From: Phycisphaerae bacterium
Lineage (GTDB): Bacteria; Planctomycetota; Phycisphaerae; UBA1845; CAIVHJ01
Direction of reading: 5' to 3'
DNA: 64,000 bases
Assembly: GCA_022072405.1 (NCBI GenBank)
Contig: JAJVHX010000001.1
Location: forward strand, 124,001 to 188,000
Every line of letters starts with the position of its first letter. Position 1 is the stretch's first letter. A program made the position numbers and the translations under genes. The notes beneath the pieces were generated by a model, which worked only from the letters and a program-made list of their open reading frames with translations, did no database searches and had not been told where the DNA came from. Below are positions 18,412 to 27,754 of the stretch, piece by piece.

Positions 18412-21273
18412 TTAGTTCGGGAGTAATGTTTTGGCGGATGAATTCGGGTCGAGGGCGACCGCTTTTTCGGCGGTTTGGCGGGCCTGCTCCTGATTGCCGG
18501 CACGCTGATAGGCGAAGGCCAGTTCGTTGAAGTGAGTGGCTTTACGGGGTTCCAACAGGGTCAGGGCCAGATATTCCCGGATCGCCCCCGGATGGTCGTT
18601 CAGATCCGTCAGCAGCCGACCCAGTTGCTGGTGGGTGGCGACGTGATAGGGATCGATATGAACAGCCCGGCGATACCATTCCGCCGCCGGTTTGAGTTTA
18701 TTCTGCTCACGATAAATATAGCCGATCTGGCGGGGCACATCGGGATCATGTTCATCCTGCAGGGCCAGTTCGAGCAGCTCGGGTAGAGCGGCATCCAGCT
18801 GTTCCTGCTTCAGATAGACCGCCGATAACAACTGGTACGAGGTTGGATTCAGTGGCTGCACCTCTTTGAGCTGGCGGGCATATTGCACAGCGGTAATATA
18901 GTCATTCTGCTCGTTGGCCCAGTTGGCCAAATAGGCCAGGGCATCGGCATCATGCGGATCCACTTTCAACACCTGTTCGTACAACTGCCGGGCCTGTTCC
19001 GCCTGCTGCTGGATCAGGTCACGGGAGGGTTGGCGGTACATCAGCCGCAGGTGAATTTCCGCCGCCAGTTTGAGCACCGCCACCGATTGCGGAGCAAGCT
19101 GCTGCGCCTGGTCGCACAACGACTGGGCCACCAGCAACTGATCATTATCCAGCAGCATTTGCGCCTGTTGCACTAACAGTATCGGACTGTGGGGATGAAA
19201 AAAACTAAGCCACTCCACCAGTTGCATGTCCGGCAGGGGGTCGAGCGGCAGTCCCCAGTCGGCTGCTTCCTGCGAGGCCCACTCGGCAAAGACCCGGTCG
19301 AATTCCAACATGGACAAGCCAGTTGCTTCCGGAATGGCGGTGCGGGTCACGCCCCCCTGACGGAAATTTTCCAGCATCTTTTCGATTACTCCGTAGCCAT
19401 ACTTTTCAATCAGATATTCGCACATCCATTCGCTTTGCGCGTAGGCCAGTTGCCGATCGTTGACGAAGCGAGGCCGCATGAAACCCCAGTCGATCTCTTC
19501 CAGCTTGAAGAGCCGATGACGGCGAATCGCATCGACCAACAGTTGTCGCCAGTTCCAGCTGCGCGGCTGATCTTCCTGCAGCACCGCCAGCCCTTCGGTA
19601 AACCAATGCGGGATGCGGTTGTTGGTGGCGGCGAGCGTGATGGTGTGGGTGAATTCGTGACGCAGCACGCCCGCGAAGTTGAAGACCCCCTGCACCTCCT
19701 TACGCGGGGCATCCATGGCGATGACCCGCCCGGTGCAGGCACCGATCGTGGCGATCCAGGGCTTGCCGTGTATGCGCACTCCGAAGGCTCGATGATCCGG
19801 AAAAATCTCGATAATTGTTTTTTCTGGCAACTTCACGTTGTAGTCGGCTTTCAGCTCCGCGTACAACTCTTCGAGGAACGGGCCGAAATACTCCGCCAGC
19901 ACCGCATCCGGGCCGGCCTGATAATGAAACTCAAAATGATCGGTACTAAAGCGGGTGAAGGATTCGAGTTGATCCAGCAGGTTAAGCGTGTTGACGGTCT
20001 GAGCATTGAACTGATCGATTTTGTAGGAGGCGTCGAGCGTGGCCCGGGCTTCGGGTTCATGGCCCCACTGCATATACATCATGCCCAGTTCATTGCGGAT
20101 CGCGGGATTGGTCGGTTCATATTCGATAGCCAGTTTTAGCTGTTGTTCTGATTCGGGAAACTGGCGGGCGTTGGCGAATTGCTGGCCGAGCACAAAATGA
20201 TAAATGACACATCGTGGCTGCAGCTCTTCCACCCGAATTTCGGTTTCTTTCGCAGCATCCGCATAGCCCGCCATGATCTGGGCGGCAGCACGGTAGGACA
20301 ACGCTGCCAGATGCTCAGGATTGATCACCAGTGCCTGCTCGCAGGCTGCGAGGGCATCGTCATACCGCCGTTCCAGCATGCGACAGGCAGCCAGCAGGAC
20401 ATAAGCTTCTGCACAATGCGGGTTGATGTCCAGGGCGATCGCGCTATAGGTCTCCACATATTCAAAGGACCAGTTTTCCAGGGCGATATAACCCATGCCC
20501 AGGTAGGCTTCGACGCAATGCGGGTTCTGCTTCAGGACCACCTGATAATCGGTGAGAGCTTCGCTGAGATTGTATTTTTCGCGTAAGAGGTCGGCGATCG
20601 CCAGACGGGCCGGCCAGTAATTCAGCTCCATCACTTCGTTGGCTTTTTGCCACACCTCCTGCAACACATATTTCGTCCGGTAGGTGAGATTGTTTACCTG
20701 AGTCAGCACCGAGTAGCGATAAAAGCACAAACCGGCATAATGAGCATCCCGGGCGTTGTCCGGGAAACGTTGGGTCAGCAGATCGTTGCCATATTGATAG
20801 ATGGCGATGGCTTGCTCACGTTCGCCACGCCGCTCCAGAAGCTGGCCCAATTCCCAACGCAGCGGCAGGTGGTCGGGATTACGTTGCATTCCTTCCTGAG
20901 CCAGTGTCAGTGCGGTCGCGTATTCGCCGATGGCTTGCAGGATACGCACTCGCGCGGTGTACCAGTCGGCCACCCGCATTTTTACGGTAGAGTTTGGGGG
21001 TTGATTATCGGCCGGCTGGACCAGTTCGGCTACGCTCTCCAGTGCCTTCAAGGCCAACTGATATTCGCCCCGCACTCGCCAGGCGTCTGCCTGGATGATC
21101 ACCGCCGCCAGCTTCGTGGATTCATCGGCAGACAGCTCTGCACCTTGAACCTGAGCCAATTGATAATAACCGTTATTCAGCAGATCACCGGTCTCGGCCA
21201 GCCGCTGCTCCGGGGTAACGGTTGCGTTGTTGGCGGCGAAATTGAACATCATGACCAGTATAATCTTGAACAT
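18412..21273 (-). CDS. TPR protein with gluzincin metallopeptidase domain (peptidase MA-like)
   Basis: About 953 residues. A short N-terminal hydrophobic stretch (MFKIILVMMFNFAANNA) suggests export. TPR-like repeats fill residues about 20-430 and 660-950. In between lies a zinc peptidase core with H-E-F-T-H at about 539 and W-F-T-E-G-L-A some 20 residues later, the His-His-Glu ligands of a gluzincin. Long TPR arrays around a peptidase MA-like domain are typical of planctomycetes and related bacteria; substrates are unknown. I start at 21273 (GGTGGG ribosome site). Upstream in-frame codons run through a palindromic repeat and are probably not translated. Confidence 0.82.
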   Translation of the reverse strand: MFKIILVMMFNFAANNATVTPEQRLAETGDLLNNGYYQLAQVQGAELSADESTKLAAVIIQADAWRVRGEYQLALKALESVAELVQPADNQPPNSTVKMRVADWYTARVRILQAIGEYATALTLAQEGMQRNPDHLPLRWELGQLLERRGEREQAIAIYQYGNDLLTQRFPDNARDAHYAGLCFYRYSVLTQVNNLTYRTKYVLQEVWQKANEVMELNYWPARLAIADLLREKYNLSEALTDYQVVLKQNPHCVEAYLGMGYIALENWSFEYVETYSAIALDINPHCAEAYVLLAACRMLERRYDDALAACEQALVINPEHLAALSYRAAAQIMAGYADAAKETEIRVEELQPRCVIYHFVLGQQFANARQFPESEQQLKLAIEYEPTNPAIRNELGMMYMQWGHEPEARATLDASYKIDQFNAQTVNTLNLLDQLESFTRFSTDHFEFHYQAGPDAVLAEYFGPFLEELYAELKADYNVKLPEKTIIEIFPDHRAFGVRIHGKPWIATIGACTGRVIAMDAPRKEVQGVFNFAGVLRHEFTHTITLAATNNRIPHWFTEGLAVLQEDQPRSWNWRQLLVDAIRRHRLFKLEEIDWGFMRPRFVNDRQLAYAQSEWMCEYLIEKYGYGVIEKMLENFRQGGVTRTAIPEATGLSMLEFDRVFAEWASQEAADWGLPLDPLPDMQLVEWLSFFHPHSPILLVQQAQMLLDNDQLLVAQSLCDQAQQLAPQSVAVLKLAAEIHLRLMYRQPSRDLIQQQAEQARQLYEQVLKVDPHDADALAYLANWANEQNDYITAVQYARQLKEVQPLNPTSYQLLSAVYLKQEQLDAALPELLELALQDEHDPDVPRQIGYIYREQNKLKPAAEWYRRAVHIDPYHVATHQQLGRLLTDLNDHPGAIREYLALTLLEPRKATHFNELAFAYQRAGNQEQARQTAEKAVALDPNSSAKTLLPN

Positions 21274-21289
21274 AACGACCCACCTGATT

Positions 21290-21361
21290 AAACCGGCTTC
21301 AAAACTCAAAGAGCCGCTGGCTTTAGCCGGCGCGATCCCACATTTACAAATGTGAAACCGG
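21290..21361 (-). repeat. Inverted copy of the GCGGGCTAAAGCC palindromic family
   Basis: Core GAGCCGCTGGCTTTAGCCGGCGCG at about 21310-21333. Outer arms CCGGCTTCAAAA and TGTGAAACCGG are imperfect inverted repeats resembling the GGTTTCAAAA / TTTTGAAACC arms of the copies at 32581 and 36846. It lies upstream of the TPR-peptidase gene. Confidence 0.65.
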
Positions 21362-21416
21362 TTCCAGTTTTCCACTGAATTATACGGCACGCTGGCTGGC
21401 GATTTCAAAAAAGGTC

Positions 21417-21521
21417 TGTGAGTTGGTACGGGTAAAGTTTGAACCCAAATTCAAACAAACCATGTTGAAACCACTCCCTTACGGTCGCGGCTCGGTGAAA
21501 CTTTACCAGTACCTGTGAGTT
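21417..21521 (+). repeat. MITE-like 89-bp element, copy B, with 8-bp target duplication
   Basis: The element is 21425-21513, the same length as copy A. The left end is GGTACGGGTAAAGTTT, and the complement of the right end is GGTACTGGTAAAGTTT (15 of 16). TGTGAGTT occurs at 21417-21424 and again at 21514-21521, an exact direct repeat. It shares the internal ACGGTCGCGGCTCGGTGAAAC segment with copy A. Confidence 0.9.
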
Positions 21522-21560
21522 AAACAATGATTCATTACGCCGCTGATAATATGAACCGTG

Positions 21561-22610
21561 CTACGATGTTGCGCGGGCGGGTAACAGAGCCAGAACGATC
21601 TGTTCGCGCTGGCGAGTAACCAGCAAGCCGCCCGGCAACTGCAGATGTTTGCCGGTGGTCTTGTCCTCGATCAAATCCATCACCGCCAGATAATGCTGAA
21701 AGGTGATCGATTTTTCCGCCGCACCCAGCTCCACTACCGCCATGCGGATCAGCTCGCTCTGCACCAGCGGTGATTCCTTTTGCAATAAATCCACAGCCAG
21801 TTCCACTGCCCGGCGCTGCGGTTCTTCCGAGTCCCGCCAACTGATTAGCGGATATTTAGCCTGCACCAGTTCCTGCAGATGGTCATACATCCAGCGGGTC
21901 TGCTCGCCCAGCCGCAATAACGCACCACGCACCGCCGGGTTGAAGTTTTTTTCCAGATAGGGCAGCAGTTCGTGGCGGACCCGGTTACGGGTGAACTGCA
22001 GTTGATCGTTGCTCTCGTCGTGGCAATACTCAAACCGGTGATCGTGCAGGTAGCGCATGATTTCGCTGCGCAGAACATTGAGCATCGGCCGGATGATCCA
22101 CACCGGGGAACCGTTGTGTAACGGACGACAGGGGGGGATTCCCGCCAGTCCACGCAATCCCGTCCCGCGCAACAGGCGGTGAAGGATGGTTTCGATATGG
22201 TCATCGGCGTGGTGGGCGGTAGCGATCGCTTTTCCGCCATAGTGCTGGGCCACCTGTTCGAAAAACTGATAGCGTTCCTGGCGGGCGGTTTCTTCAATGG
22301 TCAATTTGCTCTGACCGGCAAGCTGGCGGATCGGCCGGGATTCGACCGTGAAATTCCAGCCCTGCTGCTGGGCCAACCGGGTGACGAAGTCGGCGTCGCG
22401 TTGGGCCTCACTACCGCGCAACTGATGATTGAGATGGGCCAGATGCAATGCCCAGCCGCAATTTTCCGTCTGATTCATTTCATGCAGCAGCCAGGCCAGT
22501 GCGGTTGAATCCGGCCCGCCGGAAACAGCAACGACCAGCGGTTCTCCGCGCCCCGGCCAACGCTCGGCGGGGATCGTTTCGCGCATTCGACGGCGGAGTG
22601 TATCAGCCAT
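21561..22610 (-). CDS. tilS: tRNA(Ile)-lysidine synthetase TilS
   Basis: Adds lysine to C34 of the tRNA-Ile CAU anticodon using ATP, so that it reads AUA. The N-type PP-loop motif S-G-G-P-D-S is at residues 30-35, followed by H-L-N-H-Q-L-R-G and T-A-H-H-A-D-D-H-I-E-T, which are TilS-specific. The C-terminal half is helical. It is 349 residues, shorter than E. coli TilS, as in many phyla. I chose the start at 22610, which overlaps the stop of the aldolase gene as ATGGCTGA; the ATG at 22646 would overlap by 44 bases. It is coupled to the aldolase gene. Confidence 0.93.
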   Translation of the reverse strand: MADTLRRRMRETIPAERWPGRGEPLVVAVSGGPDSTALAWLLHEMNQTENCGWALHLAHLNHQLRGSEAQRDADFVTRLAQQQGWNFTVESRPIRQLAGQSKLTIEETARQERYQFFEQVAQHYGGKAIATAHHADDHIETILHRLLRGTGLRGLAGIPPCRPLHNGSPVWIIRPMLNVLRSEIMRYLHDHRFEYCHDESNDQLQFTRNRVRHELLPYLEKNFNPAVRGALLRLGEQTRWMYDHLQELVQAKYPLISWRDSEEPQRRAVELAVDLLQKESPLVQSELIRMAVVELGAAEKSITFQHYLAVMDLIEDKTTGKHLQLPGGLLVTRQREQIVLALLPARATS

Positions 22611-23250
22611 CAGTACGGTTCCGGGTGCCGGCGGTACGCAGTTCATGAATCTGTGCTGAGGTCATCGGCGTCCAGGGACCAAGAGAGCGGGCCAGCAGCA
22701 GCGCCCGGCAATAGGCGTCCAGCATTTCCATGTTCCAGCGGGCCTGTTGCAGACTGCTATCCCAGGTCACCGCGCCATGATATTTCATGAGCGCTGCTCG
22801 ACAGGTGATCGCGTGAGGTGTGATCAGCTCCGCCAGTTGATTTGTGCCGGGCAGGCGATATTCCAGCAGCGGAATTTCCTGCAGAAAATACTCTATTTCC
22901 GCCAGTAATCCCGCCGGTGGTGCTTGGCCGCTGATCGCAAAAGCGGTGGCATGGGGTGCGTGGCAGTGCACAACTGCCTGCGTGGCGGGATTGGCCAGGT
23001 AAATCGCCAGATGCAGTAAAACCTCTGACGACATTTTTCGCCGACCCGATTGTTGCACACCATCCAGACCCACAACGCATAAATCTGTGGATTGCATATC
23101 CGCTTTGCTGACCCCGCTGGGGGTGCAGAGAATTTCGGTGGCGGAGATGCGGGCGGAAATATTGCCTTCACTGCCGGCGAGAAAGCCGCGTTCCGCCAGC
23201 TGCCAGCCGGTGTTGCACATCTCCTCCGCCAGTTTGGTCAGAGTGCTCAT
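22603..23250 (-). CDS. Class II aldolase/adducin family protein
   Basis: 215 residues with the zinc-aldolase layout. G-S-E-G-N-I-S-A-R (27-35) is the phosphate/loop motif, S-S-E has Glu at 76, H-C-H (95-97) gives two zinc ligands, and a later Y-H-G (near 165) gives the third. Relatives cleave fuculose-1-phosphate or rhamnulose-1-phosphate, or act as methylthioribulose-phosphate dehydratases; the substrate cannot be told here. The start at 23250 (MSTLTKLAEEM) fits the family and leaves 58 bases to the kinase gene. The gene is followed by tilS with an 8-base overlap. Confidence 0.85.
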   Translation of the reverse strand: MSTLTKLAEEMCNTGWQLAERGFLAGSEGNISARISATEILCTPSGVSKADMQSTDLCVVGLDGVQQSGRRKMSSEVLLHLAIYLANPATQAVVHCHAPHATAFAISGQAPPAGLLAEIEYFLQEIPLLEYRLPGTNQLAELITPHAITCRAALMKYHGAVTWDSSLQQARWNMEMLDAYCRALLLARSLGPWTPMTSAQIHELRTAGTRNRTDG

Positions 23251-23308
23251 GACATGTTTTCTAGTCGACTTCAGGCTGATCTGCAAGGGTTCAGGAAAAA
23301 GGTGGCGT

Positions 23309-24262
23309 TCAGTGGGCGATCTGGACGGCGGGGAATTCGCCCGATTCATCTTCCGGTGCATCCGGCAGGACCGGGGCTGATTGAGCAGTCTGGGTGGCCA
23401 TCGACTGGATTTTGATGATGGTGAGTTCGATCAGGTTGACCACCGCGCGCATGTGGGGCGGACGATTCTCGCGATCGGGTTGGCAGCAGTCGCTGATCAG
23501 CTTGATCAGCATCGGCGGCAGGCCGCTGGTCAGCAGCGGGTTTCCCTGCTGAACGCGTTTGCCCACGTTGGCCAGCGTGTGGTTATTGAGCTTGCGATTC
23601 ATCTCGGTCTGGAGCGGTTCGTCAGTAAATACCCGGTGCATCACGGCGCCCAGACCGAAGACATCGGTGCGCTGATCGAGAATTTCTCGGCGGGTCTGTT
23701 CCGGGGCGATATAATCCACCGTGCCCTGGACCCGCTCTTTGGCCTGGCCCATTTCGAAACTCTGGCCGTAGTCGATGATCTTAACCCGATCTTCGCTGTT
23801 GATGATCATGTTTTCGGGTTTCAGGTCGGCGTGGACAAAATGATTGATATGCATGGTGTCCAGTCCCATCGCCACGTGGCGGAATATCTTCAGCATCCGC
23901 ACGTACTCGTTGGAGGGCATCATATCAGCCAGCGGCCGTCCGTCCGCATATTCCATCACCAGAGCGCCGGAACTGACTTTGAACCACTTGCGGTTGTAGA
24001 TGACTTTAAAGGTTTTGCGCAGGACCGGGTGGTCAAACTTGCTGGCGATGGCGTGTTCCTGTTCCAGGTGGCCGATGTACTTCATTTCCTCCGGCCGTTT
24101 AATGTCCACCTGCTTGATGGCGCAGATTTCACCGGTCGAGCGATTACGCGACAGGTAGATCGTGCTGTAGGCTCCCCGCCCCAGGACGCTCAACTTGATA
24201 TATCCATCAATATCCTGTTTCACAGCCAACTCCGATGGCGCTGATCCGTCATCATCAGCCAT
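23309..24262 (-). CDS. Hanks-type Ser/Thr protein kinase with atypical catalytic loop
   Basis: 317 residues and no transmembrane segment, so probably cytoplasmic. The glycine loop is G-R-G-A-Y-S-T-I-Y (28-36) and the ATP lysine is A-I-K (K50). The catalytic loop reads H-A-D-L-K-P-E-N (144-151), with Ala where most kinases have Arg, so it is a non-RD kinase. The metal motif is D-Y-G (164-166) rather than DFG. A-P-E (APEQ) follows. Asp146, Lys148, Asn151 and Asp164 are intact, so activity is expected. The C-terminal 60 residues are a helical, Ala/Pro-rich tail. Non-RD kinases are often not controlled by activation-loop phosphorylation. Confidence 0.92.
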   Translation of the reverse strand: MADDDGSAPSELAVKQDIDGYIKLSVLGRGAYSTIYLSRNRSTGEICAIKQVDIKRPEEMKYIGHLEQEHAIASKFDHPVLRKTFKVIYNRKWFKVSSGALVMEYADGRPLADMMPSNEYVRMLKIFRHVAMGLDTMHINHFVHADLKPENMIINSEDRVKIIDYGQSFEMGQAKERVQGTVDYIAPEQTRREILDQRTDVFGLGAVMHRVFTDEPLQTEMNRKLNNHTLANVGKRVQQGNPLLTSGLPPMLIKLISDCCQPDRENRPPHMRAVVNLIELTIIKIQSMATQTAQSAPVLPDAPEDESGEFPAVQIAH

Positions 24263-24824
24263 ATTCTACTATTGAACCGGAACCATCAGCCTTCACGGTG
24301 TAAAACGACAGCCGTAATGTGTTAATACGCGATAATTTCGCTTTTTTTGTTCCGTTTCCGGGTTTATCGGAATTCCCGAGCCGCTTCAGAAATCGAACAC
24401 ATTCATAAACGCTGCGCTCTTACACGACTTCCAGTTCAAATCGCGATCGGGTTAGGTGGGGGGCGAGAATAAATGAAATAATGGCGTTTCTAAGTGATTA
24501 ATAAAACTCGCCAACCATCTCCCGATAGCTCACATCAATTATACACCAATTAACTGTCCGGAACAGATTGAATTCCCAATATTGGGAAATAATTATAATT
24601 ATATACTATATAAGCACTAATGGATATTTTTTCACTCTATGCCGGTTTAACCCTTATTTGCATGTTATTGGAGCGGTTATTGTAGAATTAGAACCTTCGC
24701 AGACAATCTTATCTGGTAAATTCTGGGGTATGTACAAATTATTGTCGTCTGCATTGCTGAGCGATGCTGAATATAGTATCTAGTGGTTTAACATCCGAGG
24801 TGCCGATAAACTGGGCATTGCGAT
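24263..24824. other. A/T-rich intergenic region with a 16-bp perfect palindrome
   Basis: A 562-base gap between the kinase and tRNA-Gln, turning strongly A/T-rich from about 24540. TTCCCAATATTGGGAA at 24573-24588 is a perfect palindrome flanked by AATT-rich sequence, suggestive of a dimeric regulator site. An open frame of 71 codons across it lacks a ribosome site and looks random. No gene is supported. Confidence 0.5.
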
Positions 24825-24895
24825 TGGGGTATGGTGTAACGGTAGCACGACTGACTCTGGATCAGTTAGTCTAGGTTCGAATCCTAGTACCCCAG
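24825..24895 (+). tRNA. tRNA-Gln (CTG anticodon)
   Basis: The acceptor stem TGGGGTA/TACCCCA with discriminator G, the D-arm GGTGTAACGGTAGCAC, the anticodon stem ACTGA/TCAGT with loop CTCTGGA (anticodon CTG) and the T-arm with GGTTCGAATCC give a complete cloverleaf of 71 bases. No CCA is encoded. It lies ahead of rpsA. Confidence 0.95.
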
Positions 24896-25039
24896 TATCC
24901 ACCTTCCGATACATCTCAATGGGCACGAACACCACCCTTCAGGATTGACGTTTTCTGTGGCAATCGGCCACAATATCCAGATTGGCAAGCGTCTGATGAC
25001 CGTCAATAAACAGTAATCCCAGCGGGCGATGGAGAGGTT

Positions 25040-26548
25040 ATGAGCAATCCGGAAATGATGAATAGTGACGGGCTGATGGAATCAAGCAGTCAGCGCCTCG
25101 ATGCGGAGCTGCAGAAGGAAATCGATGAGGCGCTCGGTGATATGAGTGTGATGGATCTGGTGGATCCGACGGTGAGTGTTGTCGCCGGTCAAGATGCCAA
25201 TCGACGGACCGGTCGAGTGGTGGAAATTCAGGCAGAAGAAATCCTGGTGGACCTGGGTGGAAAAAGCACGGGAATATTGCCGCTTAAGCACTGGGGCGAT
25301 GAACCGATACCGGCGGTGGGTGACAATATCGAAGTCGTGGTCACCGGTTATGAGCAGGGTGAAGGATTAATTTTACTTTCGCGTCAGGATGCGGTTACGG
25401 CTGCGGCGTGGGAAACGCTGCAGGTGGGTCAGGTCGTCGAAGGGCGGGTCACCGGCCATAACAAAGGTGGGCTGGAACTGGTGGTGGACGGTATCAAAGG
25501 GTTCATGCCCATCAGTCAGATCGAGCGTTTCCGGGTGGAAGAAGAACTGGCTCCTTATGTCAACCAGAAGCTGCAGGCCAAAATTCTCGAAATCCGACGC
25601 AAGGAAAAATCGCTCGTGCTGTCACGCCGCGATCTGCTGAATGAACAGGCTTTCCAGGCGCGAACCGATCTGCTCAATACACTCGAAGAAGGTCGCATTG
25701 TTCGGGGCACGGTCAAGAATATCATGCCCTATGGGGCCTTTGTCGATCTGGGCGGAGCGGATGGACTGCTGCATGTGAAGGATATGGGATATATGCGCGT
25801 TGCCGATCCCGCCAGCGTGGTCACGGTGGGCCAGGAGCTGGAGGTGATGGTGCTGAAGGTGGATCGCAGCACGCAGAAAATCGCCCTGGGTTTGAAACAG
25901 GTGATGAAGGATCCGTGGAGCGAAGCGGCCCAGAAATGGACCGCCGACAGCGTGGTCAGCGGTCGCATCACCCGGTTGATGGATTTTGGCGCGTTCCTCG
26001 AACTGGAGCCGGGCGTCGAAGGGTTGATTCCCATCGGGGAAATGACTTTTCAACGCCGGATCAACCACCCGCGCGAAGTGGTCAACGAAAATGAAGTGGT
26101 CAAGGTGCGGGTGATGAGCGTGGATATCGCGCGCAAACGCATCAGTCTTTCGCTCAAGCGCGTTGGTGATGATCCCTGGATCGGTGCGTCGGTCCGCTGG
26201 GCTGGCGGCACGGTCACCGAGGGGACGGTGCGGCGACTGGCTGATTTCGGCGCCTTCGTGGAATTGGCTCCGGGTGTGGAGGGGCTGGTCCATATCAGCG
26301 AACTGGCACCGGGGCGGGTGCAGCGCGTCGCTGACGTGGTACAAGAGGGCCAACTGGTCAAAATCAAGGTGCTGGAAGTGGATGAGGAGCGGCGGCGCAT
26401 TGCTCTATCGATTAAGCAGGCCCATGAGCAGTTAACGCCCACCGAGGATTGGAGTCAGTACGTGGCGACCGGTGCAACGAATGCTGCTATGAGCGATGCC
26501 ACTGCCAAAAAACGTAAGAAACCCCTGCGCGGCGGCTTGGATCGTTAG
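25040..26548 (+). CDS. rpsA: 30S ribosomal protein S1-type protein, five S1 domains
   Basis: 502 residues built from S1 (OB-fold) RNA-binding repeats beginning at about residues 55, 128, 215, 297 and 383. Recurrent motifs are G-x-V-x-x-I-x-x-[FY]-G-A-F-V-D/E-L and H-I-S-E / H-V-K-D, each ending with K-x-x-x-L-S-x-K. The last three domains are the most regular. It would help load mRNA on the 30S subunit. An acidic N-terminal leader and a basic tail (KKRKKPLRGG) are seen. GGAGAGG precedes the ATG. E. coli S1 has six domains; five or fewer is usual outside proteobacteria. Confidence 0.92.
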   Translation: MSNPEMMNSDGLMESSSQRLDAELQKEIDEALGDMSVMDLVDPTVSVVAGQDANRRTGRVVEIQAEEILVDLGGKSTGILPLKHWGDEPIPAVGDNIEVVVTGYEQGEGLILLSRQDAVTAAAWETLQVGQVVEGRVTGHNKGGLELVVDGIKGFMPISQIERFRVEEELAPYVNQKLQAKILEIRRKEKSLVLSRRDLLNEQAFQARTDLLNTLEEGRIVRGTVKNIMPYGAFVDLGGADGLLHVKDMGYMRVADPASVVTVGQELEVMVLKVDRSTQKIALGLKQVMKDPWSEAAQKWTADSVVSGRITRLMDFGAFLELEPGVEGLIPIGEMTFQRRINHPREVVNENEVVKVRVMSVDIARKRISLSLKRVGDDPWIGASVRWAGGTVTEGTVRRLADFGAFVELAPGVEGLVHISELAPGRVQRVADVVQEGQLVKIKVLEVDEERRRIALSIKQAHEQLTPTEDWSQYVATGATNAAMSDATAKKRKKPLRGGLDR

Positions 26549-26720
26549 AGAGCCTTCTACTAACTACCCGCAGGTCGATAAAAAATGATCCGCGCTGGCG
26601 CTCACGACTCTGATCTAATGGTATTCAGCGTGATTGATCGATAGACTCAAGCGGTCATTGAACATAGCGCACTCTGATTCTTTGATTTTCCGTATACCCT
26701 TCCCCCTGAACCCTGTCCTT

Positions 26721-27644
26721 TTATATACGCGTGACGTGATCGGGATAGTCACGGAGAAATTGCTCATTCATATTGGCGTAGCGCTGCATGATCGTCTGCA
26801 GAGATTCGGGGTTATCCATGGATTGGTCCGGGTTTTCGACCAGCGGGAAAACCGCCAGTTCATAAATAAAGCGTGGCCGGGAAATGGCAAACCCCTGATA
26901 GATCGCAGCCTGACAACGCAGCGCGATCTGCAAGGTGCCGGTCAGAAACTCAGCTTGGTGATTGCCGAATTGCACGGTTACGCGTTTGAGGTGCGGGGCC
27001 CGTTCCCGGTTGACATCCAGGGCGCTGCTGAGAATATTGTTATCCTGAAACCAGCGATAGAGTTCGCGGGGAAAGGAGTCGGCGTAGAAGATCTTTGCCT
27101 GACGCACTTCCGCAAAACGGTCGGAAAATTTCTGCTGAATATAACGACGTAGCGCCCCTTCGTGAGGGTCGCGCACCCCGGCGGCGTTGTAGCCCATGAA
27201 GCTCATCAACAAGCCGGCGACATGTTGTGATCCGAAGTGCGAGACGGCGACATAAATCCCTTTTCCGCGCTGCAGGGCGGCATCGAACTGCGGGCGATTG
27301 GGGAAGCGGATGCGACGAATGATTTTATCTTTGGGCAGCAGGTCGAAAATCAGATAATAGAAGCGGTCGCAGCGGGTGCGCATGAAATAACGGCGACAGG
27401 CTCCCGGCCAGGGGCGGCTGCTGTATTCCGGGCCCCAGAAATGACTCATATGCTGATGATAACGGCGGCGGCGTTTGAAATTGATCAGCCATTCGCAGGT
27501 GCCGAATAACTGACCGAAGTAGTACAGCCCGCTGAGGGAAAAGAGTCGGGCGATTAAAAACAGCAGCCCCCGCACCAGGGCGAATTTGAAACGCACACCC
27601 GCCGACAAGGGCGGCACGGTCGAGGATTCAGCCGGGGTATTCAT
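26721..27644 (-). CDS. LpxL/HtrB-like lysophospholipid acyltransferase with altered catalytic motif
   Basis: 307 residues. An N-terminal hydrophobic segment (LVRGLLFLIARLFSLSGLYYFG) is followed by the lipid A acyltransferase fold, including G-K-G-I-Y-V-A-V-S-H-F-G-S-Q-H. Members normally carry H-x4-[D/E] (for example H-x-G-N-W-E). Here the pair is H136 and H141, so the usual acidic residue is a His. It may be a divergent but active enzyme or one with another role. A Kdo pathway gene (kdsA) is divergently transcribed next to it, which supports a lipid A role. The 172 bases before it (26549-26720) hold nothing obvious. Confidence 0.75.
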   Translation of the reverse strand: MNTPAESSTVPPLSAGVRFKFALVRGLLFLIARLFSLSGLYYFGQLFGTCEWLINFKRRRRYHQHMSHFWGPEYSSRPWPGACRRYFMRTRCDRFYYLIFDLLPKDKIIRRIRFPNRPQFDAALQRGKGIYVAVSHFGSQHVAGLLMSFMGYNAAGVRDPHEGALRRYIQQKFSDRFAEVRQAKIFYADSFPRELYRWFQDNNILSSALDVNRERAPHLKRVTVQFGNHQAEFLTGTLQIALRCQAAIYQGFAISRPRFIYELAVFPLVENPDQSMDNPESLQTIMQRYANMNEQFLRDYPDHVTRI

Positions 27645-27754
27645 GGGGCGCGAAGTATACCGCCATTTGCCTCCCTTCTCTAGCGGTAAGTGGTCGGCAG
27701 CGCGGTCGAGCGATACAATAGGCTACCGATAAGAACTTGGTGGAGTGCTGGCGT

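Noticed and set aside
21274..21408. Longer N-terminus for the TPR-peptidase gene
   Set aside because: The extra 45 codons run through the palindromic repeat, and the ATG at 21273 has a ribosome site and begins a hydrophobic export-type segment.
24568..24783. 71-codon open frame across the A/T-rich gap
   Set aside because: No ribosome site, a non-ATG start, and it runs through a palindrome and A/T-rich sequence with random-looking residues.
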